Shown here in pieces: positions 40,261 to 52,434 of a stretch of DNA of 64,000 nt; the stretch's first letter is position 1, and every line of letters begins with the position of its first letter. This DNA is from Taudactylus pleione. Its lineage: Eukaryota > Chordata > Amphibia > Anura > Myobatrachidae. The notes beneath the pieces are model-generated. The model did not search any database and was not told the origin of the DNA. It was given only the letters and a program-made list of their open reading frames with translations. The position numbers and the translations under genes are program-made. The stretch spans positions 1 through 64,000 of the forward strand of contig JAUIMM010002544.1 of the NCBI GenBank assembly GCA_031769625.1, read 5' to 3'.

Positions 40261-43200
40261 ACAGCTCAAAATTTCACCAGATCTGTTGAAGACCAAGACC
40301 CACAAATGTGATGTGAAATGGTTTTTCTCCCATATTGCGTTTAAGAGAAAACAGCAAATGCACATTTTAGGCCAAAATGCATTGAAAACAATGGAAACAA
40401 CAAAAGCGCATACTTTGTGTTATCTCCTCTTGTAGCAAACACAGACAGCTCAAAATTTCACTGGATGTGTTGAAGACGAATACCCACAAATGTGATGTGA
40501 AATGGTTTTTCTCTCATGTTGTGTTTAAGAGAAAACTGCAAATGCACGTTTTAGGCCAAAATGCATTGAAAGCAATGGAAATAACAAAAGCGCATACTTT
40601 GTGTTATCTCCTCTTGTAGCAAACACAGACAGCTCAAAATTTCACCAGATCTGTTGAAGACCAAGTCCCACAAATGTGATGTGAAATGGTTTTACTCCCA
40701 TGTTGCGTTTAAGAGAAAACAGCAAATGAACGTTTTAGGCCAAAATGCATTGAAAACAATGGAAACAACAAAAGCGCATACTTTGTGTTATCTCCTCTTG
40801 TAGCAAACACAGACAGCTCAAAATTTCACTGGATGTGTTGAAGACCAAGACCCACAAATGTGATGTGAAATGGTTTTTCTCTCATGTTGTGTTTAAGAGA
40901 AAACTGCAAATGCACGTTTTAGGCCAAAATGCATTGAAAGCAATGGAAATAACAAAAGCGCATACTTTGTGTTATCTCCTCTTGTAGCAAACACAGACAG
41001 CTCAAAATTTCACTGGATGTGTTGAAGACCAAGACACACAAATGTGATGTGAAATGGTTTTTCTCTCATGTTGTGTTTAAGAGAAAACTGCAAAAGGACG
41101 TTTTAGGCCAAAATGCATTGAAAGCAATGGAAATAACAAAAGCGCATACTTTGTGTTATCTCCTCTTGTAGCAAACACAGACAGCTCAAAATTTCAAAAG
41201 ATCTGCTGAAGACCAAGACCCACAAATGTGATGTGAAATGGTTTTACTCCCATGTTGCATTTAAGAGACAACAGCAAATGCATGTTTTAGGCCAAAATGC
41301 ATTGAAAGCAATGGAACAACAAAAGCGCATACATTGTGATATCTCCTCTTGTACCAAACACAGACAGCTCAAAATTTCACTGGATGTGTTGAAGACCAAG
41401 ACACACAAATGTGATGTGAAATGGTTTTTCTCCCATGTTGTGTTTAAGAGAAAACAGCAAATGCACGTTTTAGGCCAAAATGCATTGAAAGCAATGGAAA
41501 TAACAAAAGCGCATACTTTGTGTTATCTCCTCTTGTAGCAAACACAGACAGCTCAAAATTTCACCAGATCTGTTGAAGACCAAGACCCACAAATGTGATG
41601 TGAAATGGTTTTTCTCCCATGTTGCGTTTAAGAGAAAACTGCAAATGGACGTTTTAGGCAAAAATGCATTGAAAGCAATGGAAATAACAAAAGCGCATAC
41701 TTTGTGTTATCTCCTCTTGTAGCAAACACAGACAGCTCAAAATTTCACCAGATCTGTTGAAGACCAAGACCCACAAATGTGATGTGAAATGGTTTTACTC
41801 CCATGTTGCGTTTAAGAGAAAACAGCAAATGAACGTTTTAGGCCAAAATGCATTGAAAACAATGGAAACAACAAAAGCGCATACTTTGTGTTATCTCCTC
41901 TTGTAGCAAACACAGACAGCTCAAAATTTCACTGGATCTGTTGAAGACCAAGACCCACAAATGTGATGTGAAATGGTTTTTCTCTCATGTTGTGTTTAAG
42001 AGAAAACTGCAAATGGACGTTTTAGGCCAAAATGCATTGAAAGCAATGGAAATAACAAAAGCGCATACTTTGTGTTATCTCCTCTTGTAGCAAACACAGA
42101 CAGCTCAAAATTTCACTGGATCTGTTGAAGACCAAGACCCACAAATGTGATGTGAAATGGTTTTTCTCCCATGTTGCGTTTAAGAGAAAACTGCAAATGC
42201 ACGTTTTAGGCCAAAATGCATTGAAAGCAATGGAAATAACAAAAGCGCATACTTTGTGTTATCTCCTCTTGTAGCAAACACAGACAGCTCAAAATTTCAC
42301 CGGATCTGTTGAAGACCAAGACCCACAAATGTGATGTGAAATGGTTTTTCTCTCATGTTGTGTTTAAGAGAAAACTGCAAATGGACGTTTTAGGCCAAAA
42401 TGCATTGAAAGCAATGGAAATAACAAAAGCGCATACTTTGTGTTATCTCCTCTTGTAGCAAACACAGACAGCTCAAAATTTCACTGGATCTGTTGAAGAC
42501 CAAGACCCACAAATGTTATGTGAAATGGTTTTTCTCCCATGTTGCGTTTAAGAGAAAACTGCAAATGCACGTTTTAGGCCAAAATGCATTGAAAGCAATG
42601 GAAATAACAAAAGCGCATACTTTGTGTTATCTCCTCTTGTAGCAAACACAGACAACTCAAAATTTCACCGGATCTGTTGAAGACCAAGACCCACAAAAGT
42701 GATGTGAAATGGTTTTTCTCCCATGTTGCGTTTAAGAGAAAACAGCAAATGAACATTTTAGGCCAAAATGCATTGAAAACAATGGAAACAACAAAAGCGC
42801 ATACTTTGTGTTATCTCCTCTTGTAGCAAACACAGACAGCTCAAAATTTCACCAGATCTGTTGAAGACCAAGACCCACAAATGTGATGTGAAATGGTTTT
42901 TCTCTCATGTTGTGTTCAAGAGAAAACAGCAAATGCACGTTTTAGGCCAAAATGCATTGAAAGCAATGGAAATAACAAAAGCGCATACTTTGTGTTATCT
43001 CCTCTTGTAGCAAACACAGACAGCTCAAAATTTCACCAGATCTGTTGAAGACCAAGACCCACAAATGTGATGTGAAATGGTTTTACTCCCATGTTGCGTT
43101 TAAGAGAAAACAGCAAATGAACGTTTTAGGCCAAAATGCTTTGAAAACAATGGAAACAACAAAAGCGCATACTTTGTGTTATCTCCTCTTGTAGCAAACA

Positions 43201-46200
43201 CAGACAGCTCAAAATTTCACTGGATGTGTTGAAGACCAAGACCCACAAATGTGATGTGAAATGGTTTTTCTCTCATGTTGTGTTTAAGAGAAAACTGCAA
43301 ATGCACGTTTTAGGCCAAAATGCATTGAAAGCAATGGAAATAACAAAAGCGCATACTTTGTGTTATCTCCTCTTGTAGCAAACACAGACAGCTCAAAATT
43401 TCACCAGATCTGTTGAAGACCAAGTCCCACAAATGTGATGTGAAATGGTTTTACTCCCATGTTGCGTTTAAGAGAAAACAGCAAATGAACGTTTTAGGCC
43501 AAAATGCATTGAAAACAATGGAAACAACAAAAGCGCATACTTTGTGTTATCTCCTCTTGTAGCAAACACAGACAGCTCAAAATTTTCCTGGATGTGTTGA
43601 AGACCAAGACCCACAAATGTGATGTGAAATGGTTTTTCTCTCATGTTGTGTTTAAGAGAAAACTGCAAAATGCACGTTTTAGGCCAAAATGCATTGAAAG
43701 CAATGGAAATAACAAAAGCGCATACTTTGTGTTATCTCCTCTTGTAGCAAACACAGACAGCTCAAAATTTCACCAGATCTGTTGAAGACCAAGTCCCACA
43801 AATGTGATGTGAAATGGTTTTACTCCCATGTTGCGTTTAAGAGAAAACAGCAAATGAACGTTTTAGGCCAAAATGCATTGAAAACAATGGAAACAACAAA
43901 AGCGCATACTTTGTGTTATCTCCTCTTGTAGCAAACACAGACAGCTCAAAATTTCACTGGATGTGTTGAAGACCAAGACCCACAAATGTGATGTGAAATG
44001 GTTTTTCTCTCATGTTGTGTTTAAGAGAAAACTGCAAATGCACGTTTTAGTCCAAAATGCATTGAAAGCAATGGAAATAACAAAAGCGCATACTTTGTGT
44101 TATCTCCTCTTGTAGCAAACACAGACAGCTCAAAATTTCACCAGATCTGTTGAAGACCAAGTCCCACAAATGTGATGTGAAATGGTTTTACTCCCATGTT
44201 GCGTTTAAGAGAAAACAGCAAATGAACGTTTTAGGCCAAAATGCATTGAAAACAATGGAAACAACAAAAGCGCATACTTTGTGTTATCTCCTCTTGTAGC
44301 AAACACAGACAGCTCAAAATTTCACTGGATGTGTTGAAGACCAAGACCCACAAATGTGATGTGAAATGGTTTTTCTCTCATGTTGTGTTTAAGAGAAAAC
44401 TGCAAATGCACGTTTTAGTCCAAAATGCATTGAAAGCAATGGAAATAACAAAAGCGCATACTTTGTGTTATCTCCTCTTGTAGCAAACACAGACAGCTCA
44501 AAATTTCACCAGATCTGTTGAAGACCAAGTCCCACAAATGTGATGTGAAATGGTTTTACTCCCATGTTGCGTTTAAGAGAAAACAGCAAATGAACGTTTT
44601 AGGCCAAAATGCATTGAAAACAATGGAAACAACAAAAGCGCATACTTTGTGTTATCTCCTCTTGTAGCAAACACAGACAGCTCAAAATTTCACTGGATGT
44701 GTTGAAGACCAAGACCCACAAACATGATGTGAAATGGTTTTTCTCTCATGTTGTGTTTAAGAGAAAACTGCAAATGCACGTTTTAGGCCAAAATGCATTG
44801 AAAACAATGGAAACAACAAAAGCGCATACTTTGTGTTATCTCCTCTTGTAGCAAACACAGACAGCTCAAAATTTCACTGGATGTGTTGAAGACCAAGACC
44901 CACAAATGTGATTTGAAATGGTTTTTCTCTCATGTTGTGTATAAGAGAAAACTGCAAATGGACGTTTTAGGCCAAAATGCATTGAAAGCAATGGAAATAA
45001 CAAAAGCGCATACTTTGTGTTATCTCCTCTTGTAGCAAACACAGACAGCTCAAAATTTCACCAGATCTGTTGAAGACCAAGACCCACAAATGTGATGTGA
45101 AATGGTTTTACTCCCATGTTGCGTTTAAGAGAAAACAGCAAATGAACATTTTAGGCCAAAATGCATTGAAAACAATGGAAACAACAAAAGCGCATACTTT
45201 GTTTTATCTCCTCTTGTAGCAAACACAGACAGCTCAAAATTTCACTGGATGTGTTGAAGACCAAGACCCACAAATGTGATGTGAAATGGTTTTTCTCTCA
45301 TGTTGTGTTTAAGAGAAAACTGCAAATGCACGTTTTAGCAAAAATGCATTGAAAGCAATGGAAATAACAAAAGCGCATACTTTGTGTTATCTCCTATTGT
45401 AGCAAACACAGACAGCTCAAAATTTCACCAGATCTGTTGAAGACCAAGACCCACAAATGTGATGTGAAATGGTTTTACTCCCATGTTGCGTTTAAGAGAA
45501 AACAGCAAATGAACGTTTTAGGCCAAAATGCATTGAAAACAATGGAAATAACAAAAGCACATACTTTGTGTTATCTCCTCTTGTAGCAAACACAGACAGC
45601 TCAAAATTTCACCAGATCTGTTGAAGACCAAGACCCACAAATGTGATGTGAAATGGTTTTACTCCCATGTTGCGTTTAAGAGAAAACAGCAAATGAACGT
45701 TTTAGGCCACAATGCATTGAAAACAATGGAAACAACAAAAGCGCATACTTTGTGTTATCTCCTCTTGTAGCAAACACAGACAGCTCAAAATTTCACTGGA
45801 TGTGTTGAAGACCAAGACCCACAAATGTGATGTGAAATGGTTTTTCTCTCATGTTGTGTTTAAGAGAAAACTGCAAATGCACGTTTTAGGCCAAAATGCA
45901 TTGAAAGCAATGGAAATAACAAAAGCGCATACTTTGTGTTATCTCCTCTTGTAGCAAACACAGACAGCTCAAAATTTCACCAGATCTGTTGAAGACCAAG
46001 TCCCACAAATGTGATGTGAAATGGTTTTACTCCCATGTTGCGTTTAAGAGAAAACAGCAAATGAACGTTTTAGGCCAAAATGCATTGAAAACAATGGAAA
46101 CAACAAAAGCGCATACTTTGTGTTATCTCCTCTTGTAGCAAACACAGACAGCTCAAAATTTTCCTGGATGTGTTGAAGACCAAGACCCACAAATGTGATG

Positions 46201-47451
46201 TGAAATGGTTTTTCTCTCATGTTGTGTTTAAGAGAAAACTGCAAAATGCACGTTTTAGGCCAAAATGCATTGAAAGCAATGGAAATAACAAAAGCGCATA
46301 CTTTGTGTTATCTCCTCTTGTAGCAAACACAGACAGCTCAAAATTTCACCAGATCTGTTGAAGACCAAGTCCCACAAATGTGATGTGAAATGGTTTTACT
46401 CCCATGTTGCGTTTAAGAGAAAACAGCAAATGAACGTTTTAGGCCAAAATGCATTGACAACAATGGAAACAACAAAAGCGCATACTTTGTGTTATCTCCT
46501 CTTGTAGCAAACACAGACAGCTCAAAATTTCACTGGATGTGTTGAAGACCAAGACCCACAAATGTGATGTGAAATGGTTTTTCTCTCATCTTGTGTTTAA
46601 GAGAAAACTGCAAATGGACGTTTTAGGCCAAAATGCATTGAAAGCAATGGAAATAACAAAAGCGCATACTTTGTGTTATCTCCTCTTGTAGCAAACACAG
46701 ACAGCTCAAAATTTCACCAGATCTGTTGAAGACCAAGACCCACAAATGTGATGTGAAATGGTTTTACTCCCATATTGCGTTTAAGAGAAAACAGCAAATG
46801 AACGTTTTAGGACAAAATGCATTGAAAACAATGGAAACAACAAAAGCGCATTCTTTGTGTTATCTCCTCTTGTAGCAAACACAGACAGCTCAAAATTTCA
46901 CTGGATGTGTTGAAGACCAAGACCCACAAATGTGATGTGAAATGGTTTTTCTCTCATGTTGTGTTTAAGAGAAAACTGCAAATGCACGTTTTAGTCCAAA
47001 ATGCATTGAAAGCAATGGAAATAACAAAAGCTCATACTTTGTGTTATCTCCTCTTGTAGCAAACACAGACAGCTCAAAATTTCACCAGATCTGTTGAAGA
47101 CCAAGTCCGACAAATGTGATGTGAAATGGTTTTACTCCCATGTTGCGTTTAAGAGAAAACAGCAAATGAACGTTTTAGGCCAAAATGCATTGAAAACAAT
47201 GGAAACAACAAAAGCGCATACTTTGTGTTATCTCCTCTTGTAGCAAACACAGACAGCTCAAAATTTCACTGGATGTGTTGAAGACCAAGACCCACAAACG
47301 TGATGTGAAATGGTTTTTCTCTCATGTTGTGTTTAAGAGAAAACTGCAAATGCACGTTTTAGGCCAAAATGCATTGAAAACAATGGAAACAACAAAAGCA
47401 CATACTTTGTGTTATCTCCTCTTGTAGCAAACACAGACAGCTCAAAATTTC

Positions 47452-48906
47452 ACTGGATGTGTTGAAGACCAAGACCCACAAATGTGATGTGAAATGGTTT
47501 TTCTCTCATGTTGTGTATAAGAGAAAACTGCAAATGGACGTTTTAGGCCAAAATGCATTGAAAGCAATGGAAATAACAAAAGCGCATACTTTGTGTTATC
47601 TCCTCTTGTAGCAAACACAGACAGCTCAAAATTTCACCAGATCTGTTGAAGACCAAGACCCACAAATGTGATGTGAAATGGTTTTACTCCCATGTTGCGT
47701 TTAAGAGAAAACAGCAAATGAACGTTTTAGGCCACAATGCATTGAAAACAATGGAAACAACAAAAGCGCATACTTTGTGTTATCTCCTCTTGTAGCAAAC
47801 ACAGACAGCTCAAAATTTCACTGGATGTGTTGAAGACCAAGACCCACAAATGTGATGTGAAATGGTTTTTCTCTCATGTTGTGTTTAAGAGAAAACTGCA
47901 AATGCACGTTTTAGCAAAAATGCATTGAAAGCAATGGAAATAACAAAAGCGCATACTTTGTGTTATCTCCTATTGTAGCAAACACAGACAGCTCAAAATT
48001 TCACCAGATCTGTTGAAGACCAAGACCCACAAATGTGATGTGAAATGGTTTTACTCCCATGTTGCGTTTAAGAGAAAACAGCAAATGAACGTTTTAGGCC
48101 AAAATGCATTGAAAACAATGGAAATAACAAAAGCACATACTTTGTGTTATCTCCTCTTGTAGCAAACACAGACAGCTCAAAATTTTACCGGATCTGTTGA
48201 AGACCAAGACCCACAAATGTGATGTGAAATGGTTTTTCTCCCATGCTGCGTTTAAGAAAAAACAGCAAATGAATGTTTTAGACCAAAATGCATTGAAAAC
48301 AATGGAAACAACAAAAGCGCATACTTTGTGTTATCTCCTCTTGTAGCAAACACAGACAGCTCAAAATTTCACTGGATGTGTTGAAGACCAAGACCCACAA
48401 ATGTGATGTGAAATGGTTTTTCTCTCATGTTGTGTTTAAGAGAAAACAGCAAATGCACGTTTTAGGCCAAAATGCATTGAAAGCAATGGAAATAACAAAA
48501 GCGCATACTTTGTGTTATCTCCTCTTGTAGCAAACACAGACAGCTCAAAATTTCACCAGATCTGTTGAAGACCAAGACCCACAAATGTGATGTGAAATGG
48601 TTTTTCTCCCATGTTGCATTTAAGAGAATACAGCAAATGCATGTTTTAGGCCAAAATGCATTGAAAGCAATGGAACAACAAAAGCGCATACATTGTGATA
48701 TCTCCTCTTGTACCAAACACAGACAGCTCAAAATTTCACTGGATGTGTTGAAGACCAAGACACACAAATGTGATGTGAAATGGTTTTTCTCCCATGTTGC
48801 GTTTAAGAGAAAACAGCAATTGCTCGTTTTAGGCCAAAATGCATTGAAAGCAATGGAAATAACAAAAGTGCATACTTTGTGTTATCTCCTCTTGTAGCAA
48901 ACACAG
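47452..48906 (+). repeat. Satellite block repeated from 38806 (copy 2)
   Basis: Second copy of the 38806-40260 block. After it, the left copy passes straight into the CCCATATTGCG/CACATTTT monomer (40276 on). Here one additional monomer (48922-49105) comes before the interrupted monomer, whose right part, beyond the LINE, is that same CCCATATTGCG/CACATTTT subtype. The LINE therefore sits at the start of a recurring block. Confidence 0.72.
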
Positions 48907-49105
48907 ACAGCTCAAAATTTCACCAGATCTGTTGAAGACCAAGACCCACAAATGTGATGTGAAATGGTTTTACTCCCATGTTGCGTTTAAGAGAAAACAG
49001 CAAATGAACGTTTTAGGCCAAAATGCATTGAAAACAATGGAAACAACAAAAGCGCATACTTTGTGTTATCTCCTCTTGCAGCAAACACAGACAGCTCAAA
49101 ATTTC

Positions 49106-49120
49106 ACTGGATGTGCTGAA
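49106..49120 (+). other. Left part of interrupted monomer and 5' junction
   Basis: The last satellite bases are ACTGGATGTGCTGAA, monomer bases 1-15 with a T-to-C change at base 11. The next base (49121) is LINE sequence, TCCCTGGCGG. A further unusual base, CTCTTGCAGC instead of CTCTTGTAGC, lies about 30 bp upstream near 49079. Confidence 0.9.
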
Positions 49121-49214
49121 TCCCTGGCGGCAGGACGTGTGGAGGAGGAGCTCCTGACTTCCAGTACAGTGTGACGTTTCCAGCCAGCTGTTCTGCGGGC
49201 TTCCCCCAGGAAGG
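49121..49214 (+). promoter_or_regulatory. LINE 5' leader / possible internal promoter region
   Basis: This is the short sequence between the satellite junction and the first ORF1 ATG (49215). It opens a GC- and CpG-rich stretch (for example GGCGGCAGGACGTG, and GCGGCCGCGAGCGGG inside ORF1 near 49401-49420) that contrasts sharply with the AT-rich satellite. LINE promoters lie inside the transcribed element, so promoter activity here or in early ORF1 is plausible, but no specific motif identifies it. The leader could also be a 5'-truncated remnant. Confidence 0.4.
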
Positions 49215-50012
49215 ATGCGCCCTCCTGGGGCATGGAAAGGGAAGAGTCCCCTACGGAAGGGGTCTCAAGCCCAGCGGGTGAGGAAAAAAGAGGAGCCGCA
49301 CCTGAGTACCCCGGTGAGGAATCGGGCTGAAGCTTTCAGCCAGCCGGGGGTGCGGGAGCCGGAGAAGCATGTTGTCGGGAGCGCGGCTGCTGTGGAGCAA
49401 CAGCGGCCGCGAGCGGGACCCCCCGAACTGTCCGTGGAGGCTCCCCGCGGTGATGTAACCGTGGGTAGAGCGGAGGCGAGTGGTGCCGGTGCTCCACCGG
49501 ATAGTGAAGAGGGGGGGGCCGAGGACCCGATGTGTTTGGCTGTTGAGGAGGACGGGGAGGCTTCCCTGGGCTCCGATGAAGAAGACTATGTAGCACAGCT
49601 GTGCTTGGAAGAAGCCGTGGCAGAGGCGAAGAGGTTAAATACAAAAATCTCTTATATAAAAAAAAAGAGGAATAAAGCGCATACGTGGGAGAAACCCAGG
49701 CTGAGAGGAGAACTGGTGGAGCTGCAGGATACCCTTGACCGGGTGAAAGAAAGAATCAGGCTGCTGAGACAGGCGAGCCAGTGTCCGGAGGATCCCAGCG
49801 GCTTTCCAGCTAATCCAGCACTGGAGGGGTTAACCCCGACTCAGCCATCGGAGAATCCATTACTGACTGCCATTAAAATAATGGAAGAAACTGAAAAGTT
49901 ACCTGAAAGGGTTAGTGGAGTTCCCGGTGACATGGCGGGAGTTCCGAGGCAGAGCGGTGACGTAGCGGAGGACCTGTCAATCAGGAATGATGACGCGGCA
50001 GGGATCCCTGTG

Positions 50013-50387
50013 AGCGGTGGTGGAATTCCTGGCGTGTCTGTCTCCAGCGGTGGTATGCCTGTCTCGGGAGGAGGAGGAATTTCCTGTATCCAAGGTCCTG
50101 ACGGCAGTGAGAGAATGGAGTGTTCAGCTGGAGCCAGGAGCCTGGAGCCGGAGATGGAGGAAGGCATCGCGGAGAAGCGGCAAGAGGCTGGGATCCCGGG
50201 GAGTAGTGGTGATGGGATCCCTGGTGTATTCGTCTCCAGCAGCACTGCAACAAAGTCGGGAGAGGCAGAGCTTCCAGGCATCGGGGACTCTGTCTGCAGC
50301 GATGGAAGGAGCACCTCAGCTGGAGCCGGGAGTCGGGAGCCAGAGACAGCGAAGGGCGGCGCAGTGAATCGGCAGGTAGGTGGAGGA
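50013..50387 (+). repeat. Imperfect internal duplication within ORF1
   Basis: Two adjacent segments of about 190 bp (50013-50204 and 50205 to about 50387) encode related low-complexity peptide. The first begins SGGGIPGVSVSSGG and the second SGDGIPGVFVSSS. Both then continue to a SAGA-R/G-S-x-EPE motif followed by a charged stretch (EKRQEAG and NRQVGG). The duplication is in frame and clearly diverged, so it predates this copy. It lies in the linker between the coiled coil and the RRM-like region, where length is expected to vary. Confidence 0.7.
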
Positions 50388-51539
50388 GTGGGGGACCCCC
50401 GGGGTGCGGCGGAGGACTTTGCGCGTTCGGTAGAGAGTGTCCCCGCCTCGCTGGGGGATGTCTCCCAGGGTCCGGACACCTCTGCCGAAACGCTGGTAGG
50501 TAGGCAAGGGCGCCCGGTGCAGACCGGGGAAGGACGGACGAGTAGGGCGCAGAGGGGTGAGGAGGCTGTACCCCCTATTGGGCCGGCGGATTCTGTGTGT
50601 ACCTCAGGACCCGGGGCGGCTATGGGGGCAGCTGAGGATGCATCAAAGGAGGGCACGGAAGTAGCGGTGTCCAGGAAGGGAGGTGTCTTGGCACAGGGTA
50701 TGCTGTCACTGGAAAAAGAACGGTTGCAGCCAAAAGAAAGAGCCTTATTAAATATCATGTATGGGGAACTGGAGACTCCTGCAAGAGTGAAGGCAGCATT
50801 AGAGCTGATTAATAAAGAACAAGCAAGAAAGATGACTGGTGGCAAAGGTGTTAATGAAGGAGCATCAGTCTCTGGGATTCATGACTCTGGCAATGGACAG
50901 AAGGTGAATGGTAATGTTTTGGGAAATGAACAAAATATTAATAAAAATAAAGTTTCTTATGCTGGTGCATTGGCAGGGGGGAGGAGTGAGGTACGAAAGT
51001 TTTTTTCAAGAACTGAACATGATACTGGTGTTAAGAGGCGTAATGTGATACAGTTTAAGTGGGAGGGGGAGGAGGAGGTACCAAGCAAAGAACATTTTTT
51101 GACCATGTTGTTTTCTCTGGGTGTATCAGCTGTAGATTTATTTGCATGCATACATCCTATTAGATCTAAAGACTTTGATGTAAGTTTCCAATCAAACTAT
51201 GGAATGCAGAGACTGTGGAACAAATGGTCATCTGCCAAAGGAAATAAGCCATATGATGACTACAGTGCAAAATTAATGTCTAGGCGGATGTGGTTCAAAT
51301 TGACTGTGCTGGTTCGAAATGAATCTATACCAGAAAATGACATTAAGTACTGGCTCTCTAGGCACTGTGAGGTGTTATCGGGACTGGTAAAAGTTGATTA
51401 CACCAAGGGGGTGTGGGGTGGGGCTTATACCATACAGGTAAGACTGTTAAGTACTGCGTTTGGTATGAACCACTTGCCCTCTGCCACCTACATTGGGAGG
51501 GACAGAATACAGGTCTTCTATCAGGGCCAGCCAAAGACC

Positions 51540-51690
51540 TGTTTTAGTGTGGGGACACGCGGCATTTGAGTGGGGATTGTGGAGTGATTAAATGTACATT
51601 ATGTGGAGGAATGGGGCATACGTCGAGAATGTGCAATAGAGTGAGGTGCAATTTGTGTGGACAAGAGGGACACCCATATAGTAGGTGTCC
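51540..51690 (+). other. Three CCHC zinc knuckles of ORF1 (first one frameshifted)
   Basis: Three C-x2-C-x4-H-x4-C knuckles lie in tandem. The first is split by a frame change between its first Cys (51540, frame of the long ORF) and second Cys (51548). The other two are intact in the downstream frame. Zinc knuckles of this type bind single-stranded RNA and are the diagnostic feature separating Tx1-type ORF1 from mammalian L1 ORF1, which lacks them. Confidence 0.88.
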
Positions 51691-51714
51691 GGAGGCTGAT
51701 GTGAGGGAGAAGGA

Positions 51715-52215
51715 TGATTCATCAGGGGAGGAGGAGGAGGGAAGAGGTAGAAAGGAGAGAGGTTCAGTGGAAGTGCAAGAGGGGCATGTGACAAGGTGGA
51801 GAGTGGCAGAGGAAAGGAAAGAGGTGGAAAATAGAGAGGATGGATTCCAAAAGGTTAAAATAAAAATAAAAAAAAGAGGAAAGGAGGGGAGGAGTTAATA
51901 TTGGTAAACAGATTTGATGCGCTTACCACAGATGAAGAAGAAGATGGGGAGATAATGAGGCAAAGGGGGGAGTTGGTGTTTGCCCCTAGAGTAGCAAGAA
52001 GGAGGGCGGCAAGGAAGAAGGATAGGGAAGGAGAATCAGGATCCAGTAAGAGAAGGAAGGAGGAGAAGGGGGAAATGGGCCAAGGGAAGGAGGGGAAAAC
52101 CATAGAAGATCCACAGGATTTAGAGTGGGACGAAATGGGGACAGAACTACAGGGGGATATAAGAAGGAGGAGAAGTCGGGTGGAGGAGAAGGAAGGGGAG
52201 GATGCACCTCCAAAA
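51715..52215 (+). other. Purine-rich tract encoding charged ORF1 tail
   Basis: About 500 bp in which the plus strand is strongly dominated by A and G (runs of GGAGGAGGAGG, AGAAGGAGG and AAAAAAAAGAGG). It encodes alternating Glu and Arg/Lys in ORF1. The minus strand accordingly shows spurious Ser/Pro/Leu-rich frames. Homopolymer slippage here probably explains the second ORF1 frame change. Confidence 0.7.
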
Positions 52216-52218
52216 TGA

Positions 52219-52434
52219 GGGCGAAATGGAGGTAATTGGGATTGATCCATCTGTGGAAGTTCCACAGGGGTCTGTAATTCCCAAACCTCCGGATCCGGGA
52301 GGAAGGGGAGTGGTGGTGTGTATTGGTGATGGAGATGGTGGAGGGGCTAGGGTGGAGGGTGTGGGGGAGGGGATCCCCCTGGGCAGAAGTAAGGAGAAGG
52401 TAAGGTTGGTTCTGCTTTTCTATAACCTAGAAAT
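52219..52434 (+). other. Inter-ORF region of the LINE
   Basis: These 216 bp between the ORF1 stop (TGA 52216-52218) and the ORF2 ATG hold no independent gene. One frame is open through the region (52202-52567) and could be the continuation of ORF1 after a further shift, but its Gly/Pro-rich text carries no recognisable motif. A TAA at 52423-52425 closes the ORF2 frame just upstream of its ATG, which argues that ORF2 starts at 52435. Confidence 0.5.

Larger units (their letters stand above)
1..49120 (+). repeat. 184-bp tandem satellite array, left arm
   Basis: Head-to-tail array of about 267 monomers, all in one orientation, cut by the window start and by a LINE at the right. Taking base 1 as the A of ACTGGATGTGTTGAAGACC, the reference monomer is 184 bp and about 39% GC by hand count. 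Landmarks are AAATGTGATGTGAAATGG (30-45), GGCCAAAATGCATTG (95-109, with the palindrome AATGCATT) and CCTCTTGTAGCAAACACAG (151-169). The phase is exact from 1 to about 28.5 kb except for one 15-bp deletion near 20.1 kb. From there to 49.1 kb I count eleven 1-bp losses and three 1-bp gains, which accounts for the observed shift of -8. Monomers fall into a limited set of subtypes. No transcription unit, RNA-polymerase-III box or canonical CENP-B box was seen. Centromeric or other heterochromatic location is inference only. Confidence 0.97.
49215..52218 (+). pseudogene. LINE ORF1, gag-like nucleic-acid-binding protein (frameshifted)
   Basis: In this LINE group ORF1 binds the element RNA and forms the retrotransposition particle. 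The first frame (49215-51569, 784 codons) starts at the ATG after the leader. Residues about 130-187 form a charged heptad-like helix, probably a coiled coil. Residues 267-390 are Gly/Ser/Pro-rich with an internal tandem duplication. Residues about 605-775 resemble the RRM-like region of Tx1 ORF1 (it includes FDVSFQSNYGMQRLW). The first zinc-knuckle Cys is residue 776 (51540). A 1-base loss at about 51543-51547 then moves the frame: the second Cys (51548), His (51563) and Cys (51578) follow in another frame (51566-51898), with two more knuckles, CTLCGGMGHTSRMC and CNLCGQEGHPYSRC, all C-x2-C-x4-H-x4-C. A second shift, probably in the A-run at 51868-51875, leads to the charged tail (to 52218) beginning near NRFDAL. 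The true C-terminus is uncertain because another frame stays open to 52567. Interrupted as it stands, unless the shifts are assembly errors. Confidence 0.88.

Noticed and set aside
4140..48897. Many short open frames of 60-118 codons on both strands in the satellite
   Set aside because: They repeat with the monomer, occur on both strands over the same bases, have arbitrary starts, and arise simply where a stop is lost or the length becomes a multiple of three. They are not supported as genes.
1..49120. CRISPR array
   Set aside because: There are no unique spacers between short repeats: the whole 184-bp unit repeats, and the context is eukaryotic.
48932..49174. An 80-codon open frame crossing from satellite into the LINE
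   Set aside because: It begins in satellite sequence and runs by chance into the LINE leader; no motif or promoter supports it.
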